Source: CAVVDT01 sp963747005 (GTDB lineage: Bacteria; Pseudomonadota; Alphaproteobacteria; Rhizobiales; Aestuariivirgaceae). Taken from it: a DNA stretch of 64,000 nucleotides. Within the stretch, counting starts at the first letter, position 1, and each line of letters opens with the position of its first letter. Positions 43,883 through 53,039 of this stretch are shown in pieces. A model generated the notes under the pieces. That model saw only the letters and a program-made list of their open reading frames with translations. It was not told the origin of the DNA and searched no databases. The position numbers and the translations under genes are program-made. Location: assembly GCA_963747005.1 (NCBI GenBank), contig CAVVDT010000011.1:1-64000 (forward strand), given 5' to 3'.

Positions 43883-45202
43883 TTACGCCAGCAAATCCCG
43901 CAAGCGGTAATAGAGCATGCCGACGGTCAGTGCCGCCCGCCGCAAGGGGCCGCCGGGGAACGGGGCATGGCGGATCCTGGTGAAGACGTCGAAGCGCCCT
44001 GCCTCGCCGGCAATCGCTTCCGCCATGAGCTTGCCGAACATCCCCGCCAGTGCCACCCCCTGGCCGGAATAGCCTTGCGCGTAATAGATGTTGGAGCCGA
44101 TGCGCCCGGCATCCGGCAGGCGGTTGTAGGTGATGCCGATATGGCCGCCCCAGGCATAATCGATGCCGACATCCGAAAGCTGCGGGAAGATGCGCATCAG
44201 CCGCGGCCGCATGTTGGCGGCGAGGTCCTTGGGGTCGATGCCGGAATAGCTGCATCGCCCGCCGAACAGGATCCGGTGATCGGCGGTGCGGCGGAAATAG
44301 TCGGTGACGAAATTGACATCGCCCACCGCGTCATTGTCGCGGATGAGACCTCTGGCCCGCTCTTCCCCCAGCGGCGCCGTGGCGATCACGTAGCTGGCGA
44401 CCGGCATCACCTTGGCATCGAGCCGCGGGATGAGGTGGCCGAGATAGCCGTTGCAGGCGACCACCACCTGCGCGGCCGCAACGGTGCCGGTGGCGGTGAC
44501 GACCTTCACCCTGGCACCCGGCTCGACCTTCAGGACTGCCGTATGGGTGGCAATGCGCCCGCCTTCCCGCACCACCGCACCGGCAAGCCCGATTGCATAG
44601 TTGAGGGTGTGGAGATGCCCCGCGCCGCTGTCGGCCAGAGCCCCGTGATAGACGGTGGTGGCCAGTCGAGCTTCCAGTCGCGCCTTGTCGAGCAGTTCGA
44701 GCTTGTCGTAGCCGTAGCCGGCCAGTTCGTCGCGTTCTTCCGCAAGGCCGGCCATGTGCGAGGGCTTGGGGGCGGTGAGCAGGTAGCCCCATTTGAGGTC
44801 ACAGTCGATGCCGTAGGCGGCGATGCGTTCGACGATCAGTCCCTTGGCTTCCTCCGCCACCTTGAAGGCATCGCGTGCCGCCTGCTTGCCCAGGGCGTGT
44901 TCGAAGGCGCCCATGCCCTTGGAAAAGCCGGTACAGATCTGCCCGCCATTGCGCCCCGAGGCGCCCCAGGCGATGGGCCCGGCTTCGAGGACCTGCACGC
45001 TGAGGCCCTTCCTGGAAAGCTCGAGCGCCGCCGATAGGCCGGTGAAGCCGCCGCCGATGATGCAGACATCGACGCTTCCATCGCCATCGAGCGGCGGGCA
45101 CTCGGGGGCTGCATGGGCGCTGGCGCGATAATAGGTGGTGGCATCGAGGACGCTTGGCCGCACGCTTGCCTGCCGGGGTTGACTGATCTGGTCCCTTGCC
45201 AC
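43883..45202 (-). CDS. puuB: FAD-dependent amine oxidase, PuuB-like
   Basis: This 439-residue FAD oxidoreductase of the DAO family resembles gamma-glutamylputrescine oxidase. It has the dinucleotide motif VCIIGGGFTGLSAALELS, the GASGRNGGQICTGF flavin-site segment and the C-terminal YAQGYSGQGVALAGMFGKL. The start is probably GTG at 45202 with GGAG about 12 bases upstream; an in-frame ATG at 45292 would place the reading frame through the likely promoter region. Divergent from the PuuA-like gene, which acts one step earlier in the Puu route. Confidence 0.84.
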   Translation of the reverse strand: MARDQISQPRQASVRPSVLDATTYYRASAHAAPECPPLDGDGSVDVCIIGGGFTGLSAALELSRKGLSVQVLEAGPIAWGASGRNGGQICTGFSKGMGAFEHALGKQAARDAFKVAEEAKGLIVERIAAYGIDCDLKWGYLLTAPKPSHMAGLAEERDELAGYGYDKLELLDKARLEARLATTVYHGALADSGAGHLHTLNYAIGLAGAVVREGGRIATHTAVLKVEPGARVKVVTATGTVAAAQVVVACNGYLGHLIPRLDAKVMPVASYVIATAPLGEERARGLIRDNDAVGDVNFVTDYFRRTADHRILFGGRCSYSGIDPKDLAANMRPRLMRIFPQLSDVGIDYAWGGHIGITYNRLPDAGRIGSNIYYAQGYSGQGVALAGMFGKLMAEAIAGEAGRFDVFTRIRHAPFPGGPLRRAALTVGMLYYRLRDLLA

Positions 45203-45238
45203 GTCTGAAGGCTCCGAGTGAGGCGATTTCCTTTTTCC

Positions 45239-45262
45239 CCCGAACCATCTAGAACGTTCGGG
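45239..45262. promoter_or_regulatory. Inverted repeat in the puuB-puuA divergent gap
   Basis: CCCGAAC (45239-45245) and GTTCGGG (45256-45262) form a 7-base dyad with a 10-base spacer, midway between the two divergent starts. It is a plausible operator for a polyamine-responsive repressor. Confidence 0.4.
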
Positions 45263-45330
45263 TATCCGCAAGCGGCCAGGGGGTTCGGCCACCTACCAGC
45301 CTCAATGGGCCGCAAAAAACAAGGTCCATC

Positions 45331-46680
45331 ATGTCTTCCATCGATTTTGAACAGTGGCTCGGCGAACGCAACATCGACGAGGTCGAATGCCTGGTGCCGG
45401 ATATGTCCGGCACGCCGCGCGGCAAGATCCTCCCCTCCCAGAAGTTCCTCAAGGGCGTGAAGGGCAGGGGCCTGCGCATTCCCGAGGAGGTCTTCATCCT
45501 CACCGTCACCGGGCGCTATTCGTGGAAGACCGACGCCACCGACGATGCCTCCATCGACGTCTACATGCGCCCCGATCCCAACACCCTGCGCCTGGTGCCG
45601 TGGTATGAGAACCCCACCGCGGAGGTGATCTGCGACTGCTTCTATCTCGACGACCGCCCGGTCGACATCGCCCCGCGCTATGTTCTCCAGCGCATCCTCG
45701 GCCTCTACGCCGAGCGCGGCTGGCGACCGGTGGTGGCGCCGGAACTGGAGTTCTATCTGGTCAAGAAGAACCTCGATCCCGACTACCCCCTGGAGCCGCC
45801 GGCCGGCCGTTCGGGCCGGGCGGAGAAATTCGGCCAGGCCTACGGCATCGACGCCGCCAACGAGTTCGACCCCATCGTCGAGGACATCTACGACTTCTGC
45901 GAGGCGCAGGAGATCGACATCGACACCATCAGCCACGAGAGCGGGCCGGTACAGCTCGAGATCAACTTCAACCATGGCGATCCGCTGGAACTGGCCGATC
46001 AGGTCTTCCTGTTCAAGCGCACCGTCCGCCAGGCGGCGCTCAAGCACGACATGTATGCCACCTTCATGGCCAAGCCCCACGCGAGCGATCCGGGCTCGTC
46101 CATGCACATCCACCAGTCGGTGATGGCCATCAAGACCGGGCGCAACGTCTTCGCCGGTGCCGGCGGCAGGCATTCCAAGCTGTTCCTCAACCATATCGGC
46201 GGCCTGCAGCGCTACATGGCCGCGGCCCTGCCGTTCTTTGCCCCGAACGTCAATTCCTACCGCCGGCTGGTGCCCGACAGCGATGCCCCCACCAACACCC
46301 ACTGGGGCATCGACAATCGCACCGCGCCGCTCAGGGTGCCGGCATCGGAACCCGAATCGACGCGCGTCGAGAACCGGGTGGCCGGCGCCGACGCCAACCC
46401 CTATCTGGCGATTGCCGCATCGCTCGCCTGCGGGCTTCTCGGCATGGTGCAGAAATCAAAGCCCAGCGATCCGGTGGAGGGTTCCGCCTACCGCTACGCC
46501 CACACCCTGCCGCTGCATCTGGACGAGGCGCTCAACAAGCTCAATTACTCCCGGCCCCTCAAGGAGATTTTCGGCCCCCGCTTCATCGACGCCTACCGGG
46601 GGGTGAAGGAAGAGGAGATGGAGCTCTACCGCAAGGTGATCTCGTCGTGGGAGCGCGAGTTCCTGCTGCTCAACGTCTAG
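45331..46680 (+). CDS. puuA: Glutamine synthetase family, gamma-glutamylputrescine synthetase-like
   Basis: This 449-residue member of the glutamine synthetase superfamily has the metal-site segments APELEFYLVKK, QLEINFNHGDPLE and MHIHQS, and the C-terminal catalytic SRVENRVAGADANPYLA (here TRVENR). It lacks the GlnA-type adenylylation loop. It is of the type that glutamylates amines, and with the neighbouring PuuB-like oxidase the Puu pathway for putrescine is likely. Other GS-like substrates (ethanolamine, other amines) are possible. Confidence 0.87.
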   Translation: MSSIDFEQWLGERNIDEVECLVPDMSGTPRGKILPSQKFLKGVKGRGLRIPEEVFILTVTGRYSWKTDATDDASIDVYMRPDPNTLRLVPWYENPTAEVICDCFYLDDRPVDIAPRYVLQRILGLYAERGWRPVVAPELEFYLVKKNLDPDYPLEPPAGRSGRAEKFGQAYGIDAANEFDPIVEDIYDFCEAQEIDIDTISHESGPVQLEINFNHGDPLELADQVFLFKRTVRQAALKHDMYATFMAKPHASDPGSSMHIHQSVMAIKTGRNVFAGAGGRHSKLFLNHIGGLQRYMAAALPFFAPNVNSYRRLVPDSDAPTNTHWGIDNRTAPLRVPASEPESTRVENRVAGADANPYLAIAASLACGLLGMVQKSKPSDPVEGSAYRYAHTLPLHLDEALNKLNYSRPLKEIFGPRFIDAYRGVKEEEMELYRKVISSWEREFLLLNV

Positions 46681-46702
46681 AGGTTCAATCGGCCCTCGCG
46701 TC

Positions 46703-46740
46703 GCTCCCCTCCCCCTTGTGGGGAGGGGCTGGGGGTGGGG
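46703..46740. repeat. C/G-rich hairpin intergenic repeat, copy 1
   Basis: CCCCTCCCC (46706-46714) and GGGGAGGGG (46720-46728) form a perfect 9-base stem with a CTTGT loop, followed by CTGGGGGTGGGG. It is identical over about 38 bases to the copy at 53988. It lies 23 bases after the puuA-like stop and may also serve as a transcription end. Confidence 0.85.
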
Positions 46741-46830
46741 GTCGCAAGGCATAAAAGGCCGGCGTCCATGCTGCAGGGCTTCGTGGCGGGGTGAGACAGA
46801 AGGTATGGGCCTTCGGACTCTGTTTGGCTG

Positions 46831-46870
46831 AACCCCCACCCTCGCCCCTACCCCTTGCGGGAAGGGGAGT
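46831..46870. repeat. C/G-rich hairpin intergenic repeat, inverted divergent copy
   Basis: AACCCCCACCCTCGCCCC..CCCCTTGCGGGAAGGGG is the reverse-complement of the same family with several changes. It lies just downstream of the leftward hypothetical gene that ends at 46872. Confidence 0.65.
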
Positions 46871-46871
46871 T

Positions 46872-47600
46872 TCAGCCCAGCGCCGCCGCGATCGCCGCGA
46901 TTTGCGCTTCGACGTCGATGGAAACCGACGAGGTGACCTCCAGTTCGCGGTCCTCGTAGACGTCGCGCCCGGGGTGCGCAGCGGCCCAGGCGGCGATTGC
47001 CCGGTCACGCTCGACGAGCAGTGCCTCGATCTGCGGCCGGAACAGCCTCAGCATGGCGGTGATCCAGCGATTGACGGCAAGGCAGGGGTGGGTGTGCTCG
47101 ATGCGGAACCGTTCCAGCAGGGCGATGGCATCGGGCGCGGCATAAAAGCTCTCGTCCGTCACCCAGCGGTTGGTGGTGAACAGCCCGATGGCACGGCCGG
47201 GTCGATCCATGGCGATGGCGATGAAATGGCACAGCGCATCCTTGCCGCTCGGCCGCCGCGCCCTGCCGCGATAGGGAACCGGCGCGATACCCGCCGGGAT
47301 TGCCGGCGCCCTGAGGAAGGTGTGGAAGTGGCCATGCTCGCCGGCCGCCTTGCGATGGGCGTGATAGTAGTATTGCGAATGGAATTCGGCATCGAACACA
47401 TCGCCCTTGGGATAGTGGTCGATCTCGTAGAAAGTTCCCTGGTTGGCGAGGCACCGCCCCACCACGTTGGCGCCCGCCTTGGCCAGCAGGCGCAAGGCCT
47501 CGTTCACCTCGCTCCCCGCCTCGGCCATCGCTGCGAGTTCGGCGCGCGGCAGGGGGTACAGCGCTTTGGCGATATCGAACGCAAGGTCATTTTCGCTCAT
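46872..47600 (-). CDS. Conserved hypothetical protein with His-rich core
   Basis: This 242-residue soluble protein has a central run EFHSQYYYHAHR..EHGHFHTFLR with many His/Tyr residues that could bind metal, and a later FTTNRWVTDESFY. It has no signal peptide or membrane segment. It resembles a widespread conserved family in alpha- and gammaproteobacteria whose function I cannot name with certainty (possibly DUF6969). It has its own unit between repeat-rich spacers. Confidence 0.72.
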   Translation of the reverse strand: MSENDLAFDIAKALYPLPRAELAAMAEAGSEVNEALRLLAKAGANVVGRCLANQGTFYEIDHYPKGDVFDAEFHSQYYYHAHRKAAGEHGHFHTFLRAPAIPAGIAPVPYRGRARRPSGKDALCHFIAIAMDRPGRAIGLFTTNRWVTDESFYAAPDAIALLERFRIEHTHPCLAVNRWITAMLRLFRPQIEALLVERDRAIAAWAAAHPGRDVYEDRELEVTSSVSIDVEAQIAAIAAALG

Positions 47601-47897
47601 CGGCCGATTCTATCGGCAACACGCAGTCTTGAAAACAAGTTCACAAGTGCCCGCCGCATCGGGTTGGGAAAGGGTCCGCCCCCCCTGCGTCAATTTGGCC
47701 GGTGTCGCCGTGGCATTCGCGTTCGTAAGGGCTTGCTCGCTGCGCCTGTTGTCATGAAATTGCCGCAAGCTCACCGCTTACATGCTGACGTTGCAGTCAG
47801 GTGCCGATACGTCACACGGCACCTGCCCCCGCAACATTCCACAGCGTGACGGACAAGTCTCCTTTCGCCGCGCGCAAATCATTTGATGGAGTTACAG
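47601..47897. other. Divergent 297-base gap with no recognised gene
   Basis: The interval separates the leftward His-rich protein from the rightward small secreted protein and must contain promoters for both. I see no strong promoter, repeat or conserved RNA in it. Confidence 0.6.
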
Positions 47898-48332
47898 ATG
47901 CTAACGCTTCGTCTCGCCGCCTCGGCGGCTCTTGCGTGCATGGCGATCGGCCTCGCTTCGCCCGCCCAGGCCATGTCCATGGCCGACTGCAGTGCCAAGT
48001 ACAAGGCGGCCAAGGCTGCCGGCACCCTCAAGGAAAAGACCTGGAACGAGTTCCGCAAGGCGGAATGTTCCTCCGACGCCAGCGAGCCCACGGTCGCCAA
48101 TACCGAAAAGGCGACCGAGCCGCCGATGACCACGGCCAAGGCGCCCAAGGGCGTGATTTTCCCCAAGGCCGTCGATGCCAAGTTTTCCAAGGAATCGGCC
48201 GGCAAGGCGCGCATGCATACCTGCCTGGAGCAGTACAAGATCAACAAGGCCAAGGATGCCCTGGGCGGCCTGAAATGGATTCAGAAGGGCGGCGGCTACT
48301 ACAGCATCTGCAACACCAAGCTCAAGGGCTGA
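47898..48332 (+). CDS. Small secreted PsiF-like protein
   Basis: This 144-residue exported protein has a signal peptide (MLTLRLAASAALACMAIGLA, cleaved near AQA) and two related units, DCSAKYKAAKAAGTLKEKTW..FRKAEC and TCLEQYKINKAKDALGGLKW..YYSIC, each with paired Cys and a C-x3-Y-K pattern. This double unit is seen in secreted alphaproteobacterial proteins distantly like PsiF; no function is known. GGAG six bases before the ATG at 47898 fixes the start. Confidence 0.72.
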   Translation: MLTLRLAASAALACMAIGLASPAQAMSMADCSAKYKAAKAAGTLKEKTWNEFRKAECSSDASEPTVANTEKATEPPMTTAKAPKGVIFPKAVDAKFSKESAGKARMHTCLEQYKINKAKDALGGLKWIQKGGGYYSICNTKLKG

Positions 48333-48405
48333 CGTCATCGGGGGGCTGGCGGCATCGGACCGCCAGCCGTCTCATCGCCCTGTCAACAATCAAAGGAGCC
48401 GAACC

Positions 48406-48759
48406 ATGGGACTGCTCGACATTCTTGGCGGCGACCTGCAAAAGGCGCTCGCCGGCCAGCAGGGCCAGACATCGAACCTCTTCGCCGAGGCCTTCAATGG
48501 TCTGGGCGGCTACCAGGGGGTCCTCAACCTGTTGCAGCAATCGGGCCTCGGCAACAAGGTCGAGTCGTGGCTGAGCACCAATGCGTCCAACCTGCCGGTG
48601 ACGCCTGACGAGATCAAGGCCGCCCTTGGCGACAAGCACCTCCAGGCCCTGGCCGCAAAGTTCGGCGTTCCGCTGGATCAGGTGGCAACACTGTTGGCGC
48701 AGCATCTGCCCGCCGCCGTCGATCAGGCCAGCCCTGATGGTGTCCTGAAGGCGCAATAG
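48406..48759 (+). CDS. yidB: YidB/DUF937-family protein
   Basis: This 117-residue protein starts MGLLDILGGDLQKALAG and contains GVLNLLQQSGLGNKVESW and a C-terminal KFGVPLDQVATLLAQHLP, all typical of YidB (DUF937). The family has no proven enzymatic role. AAAGGAG lies shortly before the ATG. It is 73 bases after the secreted protein and may be co-transcribed. Confidence 0.9.
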   Translation: MGLLDILGGDLQKALAGQQGQTSNLFAEAFNGLGGYQGVLNLLQQSGLGNKVESWLSTNASNLPVTPDEIKAALGDKHLQALAAKFGVPLDQVATLLAQHLPAAVDQASPDGVLKAQ

Positions 48760-48804
48760 CCTTGAAGGAACGCGCAGGGCTCGTTCCCCCGCCCGGCCTG
48801 AAAG

Positions 48805-49149
48805 TCAGCTTGTGACCTTGCAGCGCTTCCACAGCACCGGCGCGCCCGGTGCGGTCGCCGACGGCGGTGTGACGGTGACGATCATCTCTTCTTCATCGAT
48901 GAGGTCGGCATGGACATGCGCGCCGGCGGCATCGTCGCCCTCCGGCACCACATAATCGAAATGATGGCGGTTATACTGGCCGGTGATCGCCTTGCCGCTG
49001 GGAACGACGACCTGCGAACCATCGATGGTCATGGTGGCGTTGGCGGGAGAGCACCAGTCGCCGTCGATGCGGTCGGCCAGCGCCGCCCCTGACGACAGGC
49101 AGAGCGCAACGACAGCCGGAACGAGACGCTTGAGGGGCATGGACATCAT
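48805..49149 (-). CDS. Small exported hypothetical protein
   Basis: This 114-residue protein has a signal peptide (MPLKRLVPAVVALCLSSGAALA) and a beta-rich mature part with DGDWCSPANATMTIDG and a C-terminal WKRC, so two Cys could pair. The start is one of the clustered ATGs at 49149, 49146 or 49140. Family unknown; similar small periplasmic proteins are frequent in Hyphomicrobiales. Confidence 0.65.
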   Translation of the reverse strand: MMSMPLKRLVPAVVALCLSSGAALADRIDGDWCSPANATMTIDGSQVVVPSGKAITGQYNRHHFDYVVPEGDDAAGAHVHADLIDEEEMIVTVTPPSATAPGAPVLWKRCKVTS

Positions 49150-49423
49150 GCCCTTTTTATAGCAAAGCCCGCCGCCGGAAAAGCTGCTGCCGGCAAGCCG
49201 GCCGCAAGGAAAAGGTCGCATACCGGACGGCGTGTCGGGTCCCGGGCATTCCGGCCTTGCCGTCCGTCGCTCATGGCGGCAAGGAAATTGCCGATGCGGC
49301 TATCATTGCACCGCGGCTCGTGGCAGAAAAAGGCCGCATCGGCGCAAGGCGTTGCGAGTCGTGGCGCACACCCTCGCCGCTGCAAGGAAGGAGACTGCTC
49401 GATGGCGGAGAGGGACTGAACGG

Positions 49424-52276
49424 ATGGCTGAACCGCACATTGCACTGAGCCCCAAGGGCTGGGACGAGGTCAAGCCGACGACCTGCTACATGTGCGCCTG
49501 CCGCTGCGGCATCAAGGTCTACCTGAAGGATGGCACTGTTCGCTACATCGAGGGCAACCGCGATCACCCGGTGAACAAGGGCGTCTTGTGTGGCAAGGGC
49601 TCGGCCGGCATCATGCAGCACTATTCGCCGGCCCGCCTTTCGGCGCCATTGATGCGGGTCGGTCCGCGCGGCTCGGGCGAATATCGCGAGATTTCATGGG
49701 AAGAGGCACTGAGGACCGCCACCTTGTGGCTGTCCGGGGTACGTTCGAGCGACCCCAGGAAACTTGCCTTCTTCACCGGCCGCGATCAGTCGCAGGCGCT
49801 CACCGGCTGGTGGGCCAAGCAGTTCGGCACGCCCAACTACGCCGCCCATGGCGGCTTCTGCTCGGTCAACATGGCCGCTGCCGGGCTCTATACCTTCGGC
49901 GGTTCGTTCTGGGAATTCGGCGAGCCCGACTGGGAGCACGCCCGCTATTTCCTGCTCTTCGGCGTCGCCGAGGACCACGCCTCCAACCCCATCAAGACCG
50001 GGCTCGCCAGGCTCAAGGCAAATGGCGCCAAGATCGTTTCGGTCAACCCGGTGAAGTCGGGCTATTCGGCCATCGCCGATGAATGGGTCGGCATCCGACC
50101 CGGCACCGACGGCCTGTTCGTTGCCGCCCTCATCCACGAACTGCTCGCGGCCGGCCGCATCGATGCCACAAGCGTGGCGCGCTACAGCAATGCCGGCTGG
50201 CTGGTGATCGATCATCCGGGCGCCGAAGACGACGGCCTCATCGCCCGCAACCCCAGGGGCGATGCCTTGTGCATCGACAAGGCTACCGGCAAGACCGTGG
50301 CAGCCTCCGGTCTCGTCACCCCGCGCCTGTCGGGCGAGGTGAAGCTGAAGAGCGGAGCAACGGCCCGTCCTGCCTTCGAACTCATGGCCCGGCGTTTTCT
50401 CGCCGACGAATACAGTCCTTCAACCGTCGCCGCGCGTACCGGCATCGATGCCGCCACCATCCGCCGCATCGCAGCCGAACTCGCCGCCGCCGCCCTCGAC
50501 GACCCGCCCCACCTCGACATTCCATGGACCGACGCCTGGGGCGTGAAGCATGACAGGATGATCGGCCGGCCGGTCGCCATGCATGCCATGCGCGGTATCT
50601 CGGCCCATTCCAACGGCTTTCACACCTGCCGCCTCATCCACCTGTTGCAGATCCTCCTCGGCACCATCGATGCGCCGGGCGGCTTTCGTTACAAGTCGCC
50701 CTATCCCAAGCGGGTGCCACCGCCGGTCAAGCCGGTCGGCAGGGGTGAGCATGTGACCCCTGGCCAGGCGCTGCCCGGACCGCATCTGGGCTTTCCGGCC
50801 GAACCGGCGGACCTTCTGGTCGATGCCGACGGCAATCCCGAGCGGCTCGACAAGGCATTTTCCTGGGAGGCGCCGCTCGCTGCCCACGGCCTCATGCACA
50901 TGGTGATTTCCAACGCCGCCCGGAAGGATCCCTACGGCATCGAGGTCCTGTTCATGTACATGGCCAACATGAGCTGGAACTCGTCCATGAACGTCACAGG
51001 CGTCATCGACCAGTTGACAGCGCACGACGAGGAGACAGGCGAATATCTCATCCCCAAGATCATCTATTCCGACGCCTATGCCTCGGAGATGGTCTCCTAT
51101 GCCGATCTCATCCTTCCCGACACCACCTACCTCGAACGCTGGGACTGCATTTCGCTGCTCGACCGGCCGATCTCGGAGGCCGACGGACCGGCCAATTCGA
51201 TCCGCCAGCCGGTGGTCGAGCCGCGCCGCGATGTGCGTCCCTTCCAGGAGGTGCTGCTCGACCTCGGTGCAAGGCTCGGCCTCGAGGGCATGGTCGATGA
51301 CAAGGGCGAGCCGAAATATCCCGGCGGGTATGCCGACTACATGGTCAACCATCAAAGGCTGCCCGGCATCGGACCGCTGGCCGGCTGGCGCGGCACCGAT
51401 GGCACCAAGTCGCTCAGGGGCGAGCCGAACCCCGACCAGCTCCGGCGCTATATCGACAACGGCTGCTTCTGGTACGAACCGTTCCCGCCCGAGGCCCGCT
51501 ACTTCAAGCACGTCAACCGCGCCTATCTGGAGCTTGCCGAAAAGGCCGGCTTCATCGACGGCACCGATCCCGTCTGCTTCCACATCTATTCCGAGCCCGT
51601 TCAGCGCTTCCGTCTCGCCGCCCGCGGGTTCGGACCGGTGCAGCCGCCCGAGGCGCACCGCCAGCGGGTGGAAGCCTTCTTCGATCCCCTGCCGTTCTGG
51701 TATCCGCCGTTCGAGGAAGCCCTGGTGGAGCCCGGCGACTTCCCCTTGCACGCCGTCACCCAGCGCCCCATGGCGATGTATCATTCCTGGGGCTCGCAGA
51801 ACGCCTGGCTGCGCCAGATCCTCGGCCGCAACTGGCTCTACATGGCACGCGAAAAGGCAAAGGCGCTGGGCATCGCCGATGGCGACTGGGTCGATGTCGT
51901 CTCCCACCACGGCCGCATTACCGTGCCGGTCAAGCTCATGGATGGGGTCAACGCCGATACCGTGTGGACGTGGAATGCCATCGGCAAGCGGTCGGGTGCC
52001 TGGAACCTGGCGCCCGATGCCGCGGAAGGCAAAAAAGGATTCCTGCTCAACCACCTGATATCGGAACTTCTACCGGAACGTGAAGGCGGTTATCGTTATT
52101 CCAATGCCGATCCTGTGACTGGCCAGGCAGCGTGGTACGACCTCCGGGTGCGCGTTGAAAAGGCGAGCCCTAGGGCCACCTCGCTGCCGCAGTTCGAGAC
52201 CCTCAGGCCCGTCAAGGGCCTGAAATCCCGTCCCACCATCGTGCGCTGGGGCGCCCGCAGGAAAGGTGACGCATGA
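49424..52276 (+). CDS. soeA: Sulfite dehydrogenase SoeA, molybdopterin catalytic subunit
   Basis: This 950-residue DMSO-reductase-family subunit carries an N-terminal 4Fe-4S motif, C21-x2-C24-x3-C28-x27-C56, and bis-MGD binding segments (for example SVNPVKSGYSAIADEW and ILGRNWLYMAREKAKALGI). There is no twin-arginine signal, which fits the cytoplasmic SoeABC enzyme that oxidises sulfite to sulfate and passes electrons to quinone. The call is by overall likeness and by the soeB-soeC gene order; a thiosulfate/polysulfide-type enzyme is the main alternative. The ATG at 49424 has GGAGAGGG upstream, so a longer frame is rejected. Confidence 0.86.
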   Translation: MAEPHIALSPKGWDEVKPTTCYMCACRCGIKVYLKDGTVRYIEGNRDHPVNKGVLCGKGSAGIMQHYSPARLSAPLMRVGPRGSGEYREISWEEALRTATLWLSGVRSSDPRKLAFFTGRDQSQALTGWWAKQFGTPNYAAHGGFCSVNMAAAGLYTFGGSFWEFGEPDWEHARYFLLFGVAEDHASNPIKTGLARLKANGAKIVSVNPVKSGYSAIADEWVGIRPGTDGLFVAALIHELLAAGRIDATSVARYSNAGWLVIDHPGAEDDGLIARNPRGDALCIDKATGKTVAASGLVTPRLSGEVKLKSGATARPAFELMARRFLADEYSPSTVAARTGIDAATIRRIAAELAAAALDDPPHLDIPWTDAWGVKHDRMIGRPVAMHAMRGISAHSNGFHTCRLIHLLQILLGTIDAPGGFRYKSPYPKRVPPPVKPVGRGEHVTPGQALPGPHLGFPAEPADLLVDADGNPERLDKAFSWEAPLAAHGLMHMVISNAARKDPYGIEVLFMYMANMSWNSSMNVTGVIDQLTAHDEETGEYLIPKIIYSDAYASEMVSYADLILPDTTYLERWDCISLLDRPISEADGPANSIRQPVVEPRRDVRPFQEVLLDLGARLGLEGMVDDKGEPKYPGGYADYMVNHQRLPGIGPLAGWRGTDGTKSLRGEPNPDQLRRYIDNGCFWYEPFPPEARYFKHVNRAYLELAEKAGFIDGTDPVCFHIYSEPVQRFRLAARGFGPVQPPEAHRQRVEAFFDPLPFWYPPFEEALVEPGDFPLHAVTQRPMAMYHSWGSQNAWLRQILGRNWLYMAREKAKALGIADGDWVDVVSHHGRITVPVKLMDGVNADTVWTWNAIGKRSGAWNLAPDAAEGKKGFLLNHLISELLPEREGGYRYSNADPVTGQAAWYDLRVRVEKASPRATSLPQFETLRPVKGLKSRPTIVRWGARRKGDA

Positions 52277-53031
52277 CTTCGTTGCCCGATACCTTCGGAC
52301 CCGGCCAGGTCAAGCTCGGCCTCGTCATCGACCTCGACACCTGCGTCGGATGCCAGGCCTGCGCGGTGTCGTGCAAGGAGTGGAACACGCAAGGCTATTC
52401 CGCCCCGCTCACTGACGAGGACCCTTACGAGGCGAACCCGCTCGGCGTGTGGCTCAACCGCATCCACGGCTATGAGGTGGAAGACGCCAAAGGCAACTCC
52501 CGCGCCGTCCACTTCCCGCGCTCGTGCCTGCATTGCGAAGAGCCGGCCTGCGTCACGGTGTGTCCGACGGGGGCCTCCTACAAGCGCGCCGAAGACGGTA
52601 TCGTGCTGGTCAATCCCGACACCTGCATCGGCTGCAAGCTGTGCTCGTGGGCCTGCCCCTATGGCGCCCGCGAATACGATCACGACGACGGCGTCATGAA
52701 GAAGTGCACCTTGTGCGTCGACCGCATCTACAACGACAACCTCGAACCCGAAGACCGCCAGCCGGCCTGCGTGCGCGCCTGCCCGACAGGCGCGCGCCAT
52801 TTCGGCGATCTGGGCGATCCGCAAAGCGACGTCTCGAAGCTGGTCGCCGCCCGCGAGGGTTATGACCTGTTACCGGAGATGGGCTACAAGCCGGTCAACA
52901 AGTATCTGCCGCCGCGCCCGCGCCGCGATGCTGTCTCTAGCGCCGCCGAACCGCTGCGCCTTGCCGAACTGGCCGGCAAGGGCGATGTCATGGAGCGTCT
53001 GTTCGGCTGGCTCGACAAGGTTCTCTCATAA
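52273..53031 (+). CDS. soeB: Sulfite dehydrogenase SoeB, iron-sulfur subunit
   Basis: This 252-residue electron-transfer subunit has four 4Fe-4S cysteine groups: CVGCQACAVSCKEWN, CLHCEEPACVTVCPTGA, CIGCKLCSWACPYGA and CTLCVDR with CVRACPTGA. The start overlaps the soeA stop (ATGA). It relays electrons from SoeA to the membrane anchor. Confidence 0.9.
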   Translation: MTSLPDTFGPGQVKLGLVIDLDTCVGCQACAVSCKEWNTQGYSAPLTDEDPYEANPLGVWLNRIHGYEVEDAKGNSRAVHFPRSCLHCEEPACVTVCPTGASYKRAEDGIVLVNPDTCIGCKLCSWACPYGAREYDHDDGVMKKCTLCVDRIYNDNLEPEDRQPACVRACPTGARHFGDLGDPQSDVSKLVAAREGYDLLPEMGYKPVNKYLPPRPRRDAVSSAAEPLRLAELAGKGDVMERLFGWLDKVLS

Positions 53032-53039
53032 GGCCCGCC

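Noticed and set aside
45242..45255. A second LexA-like GAAC..GAAC pair before puuA
   Set aside because: The spacing is six bases, not seven, and it forms part of a different dyad.
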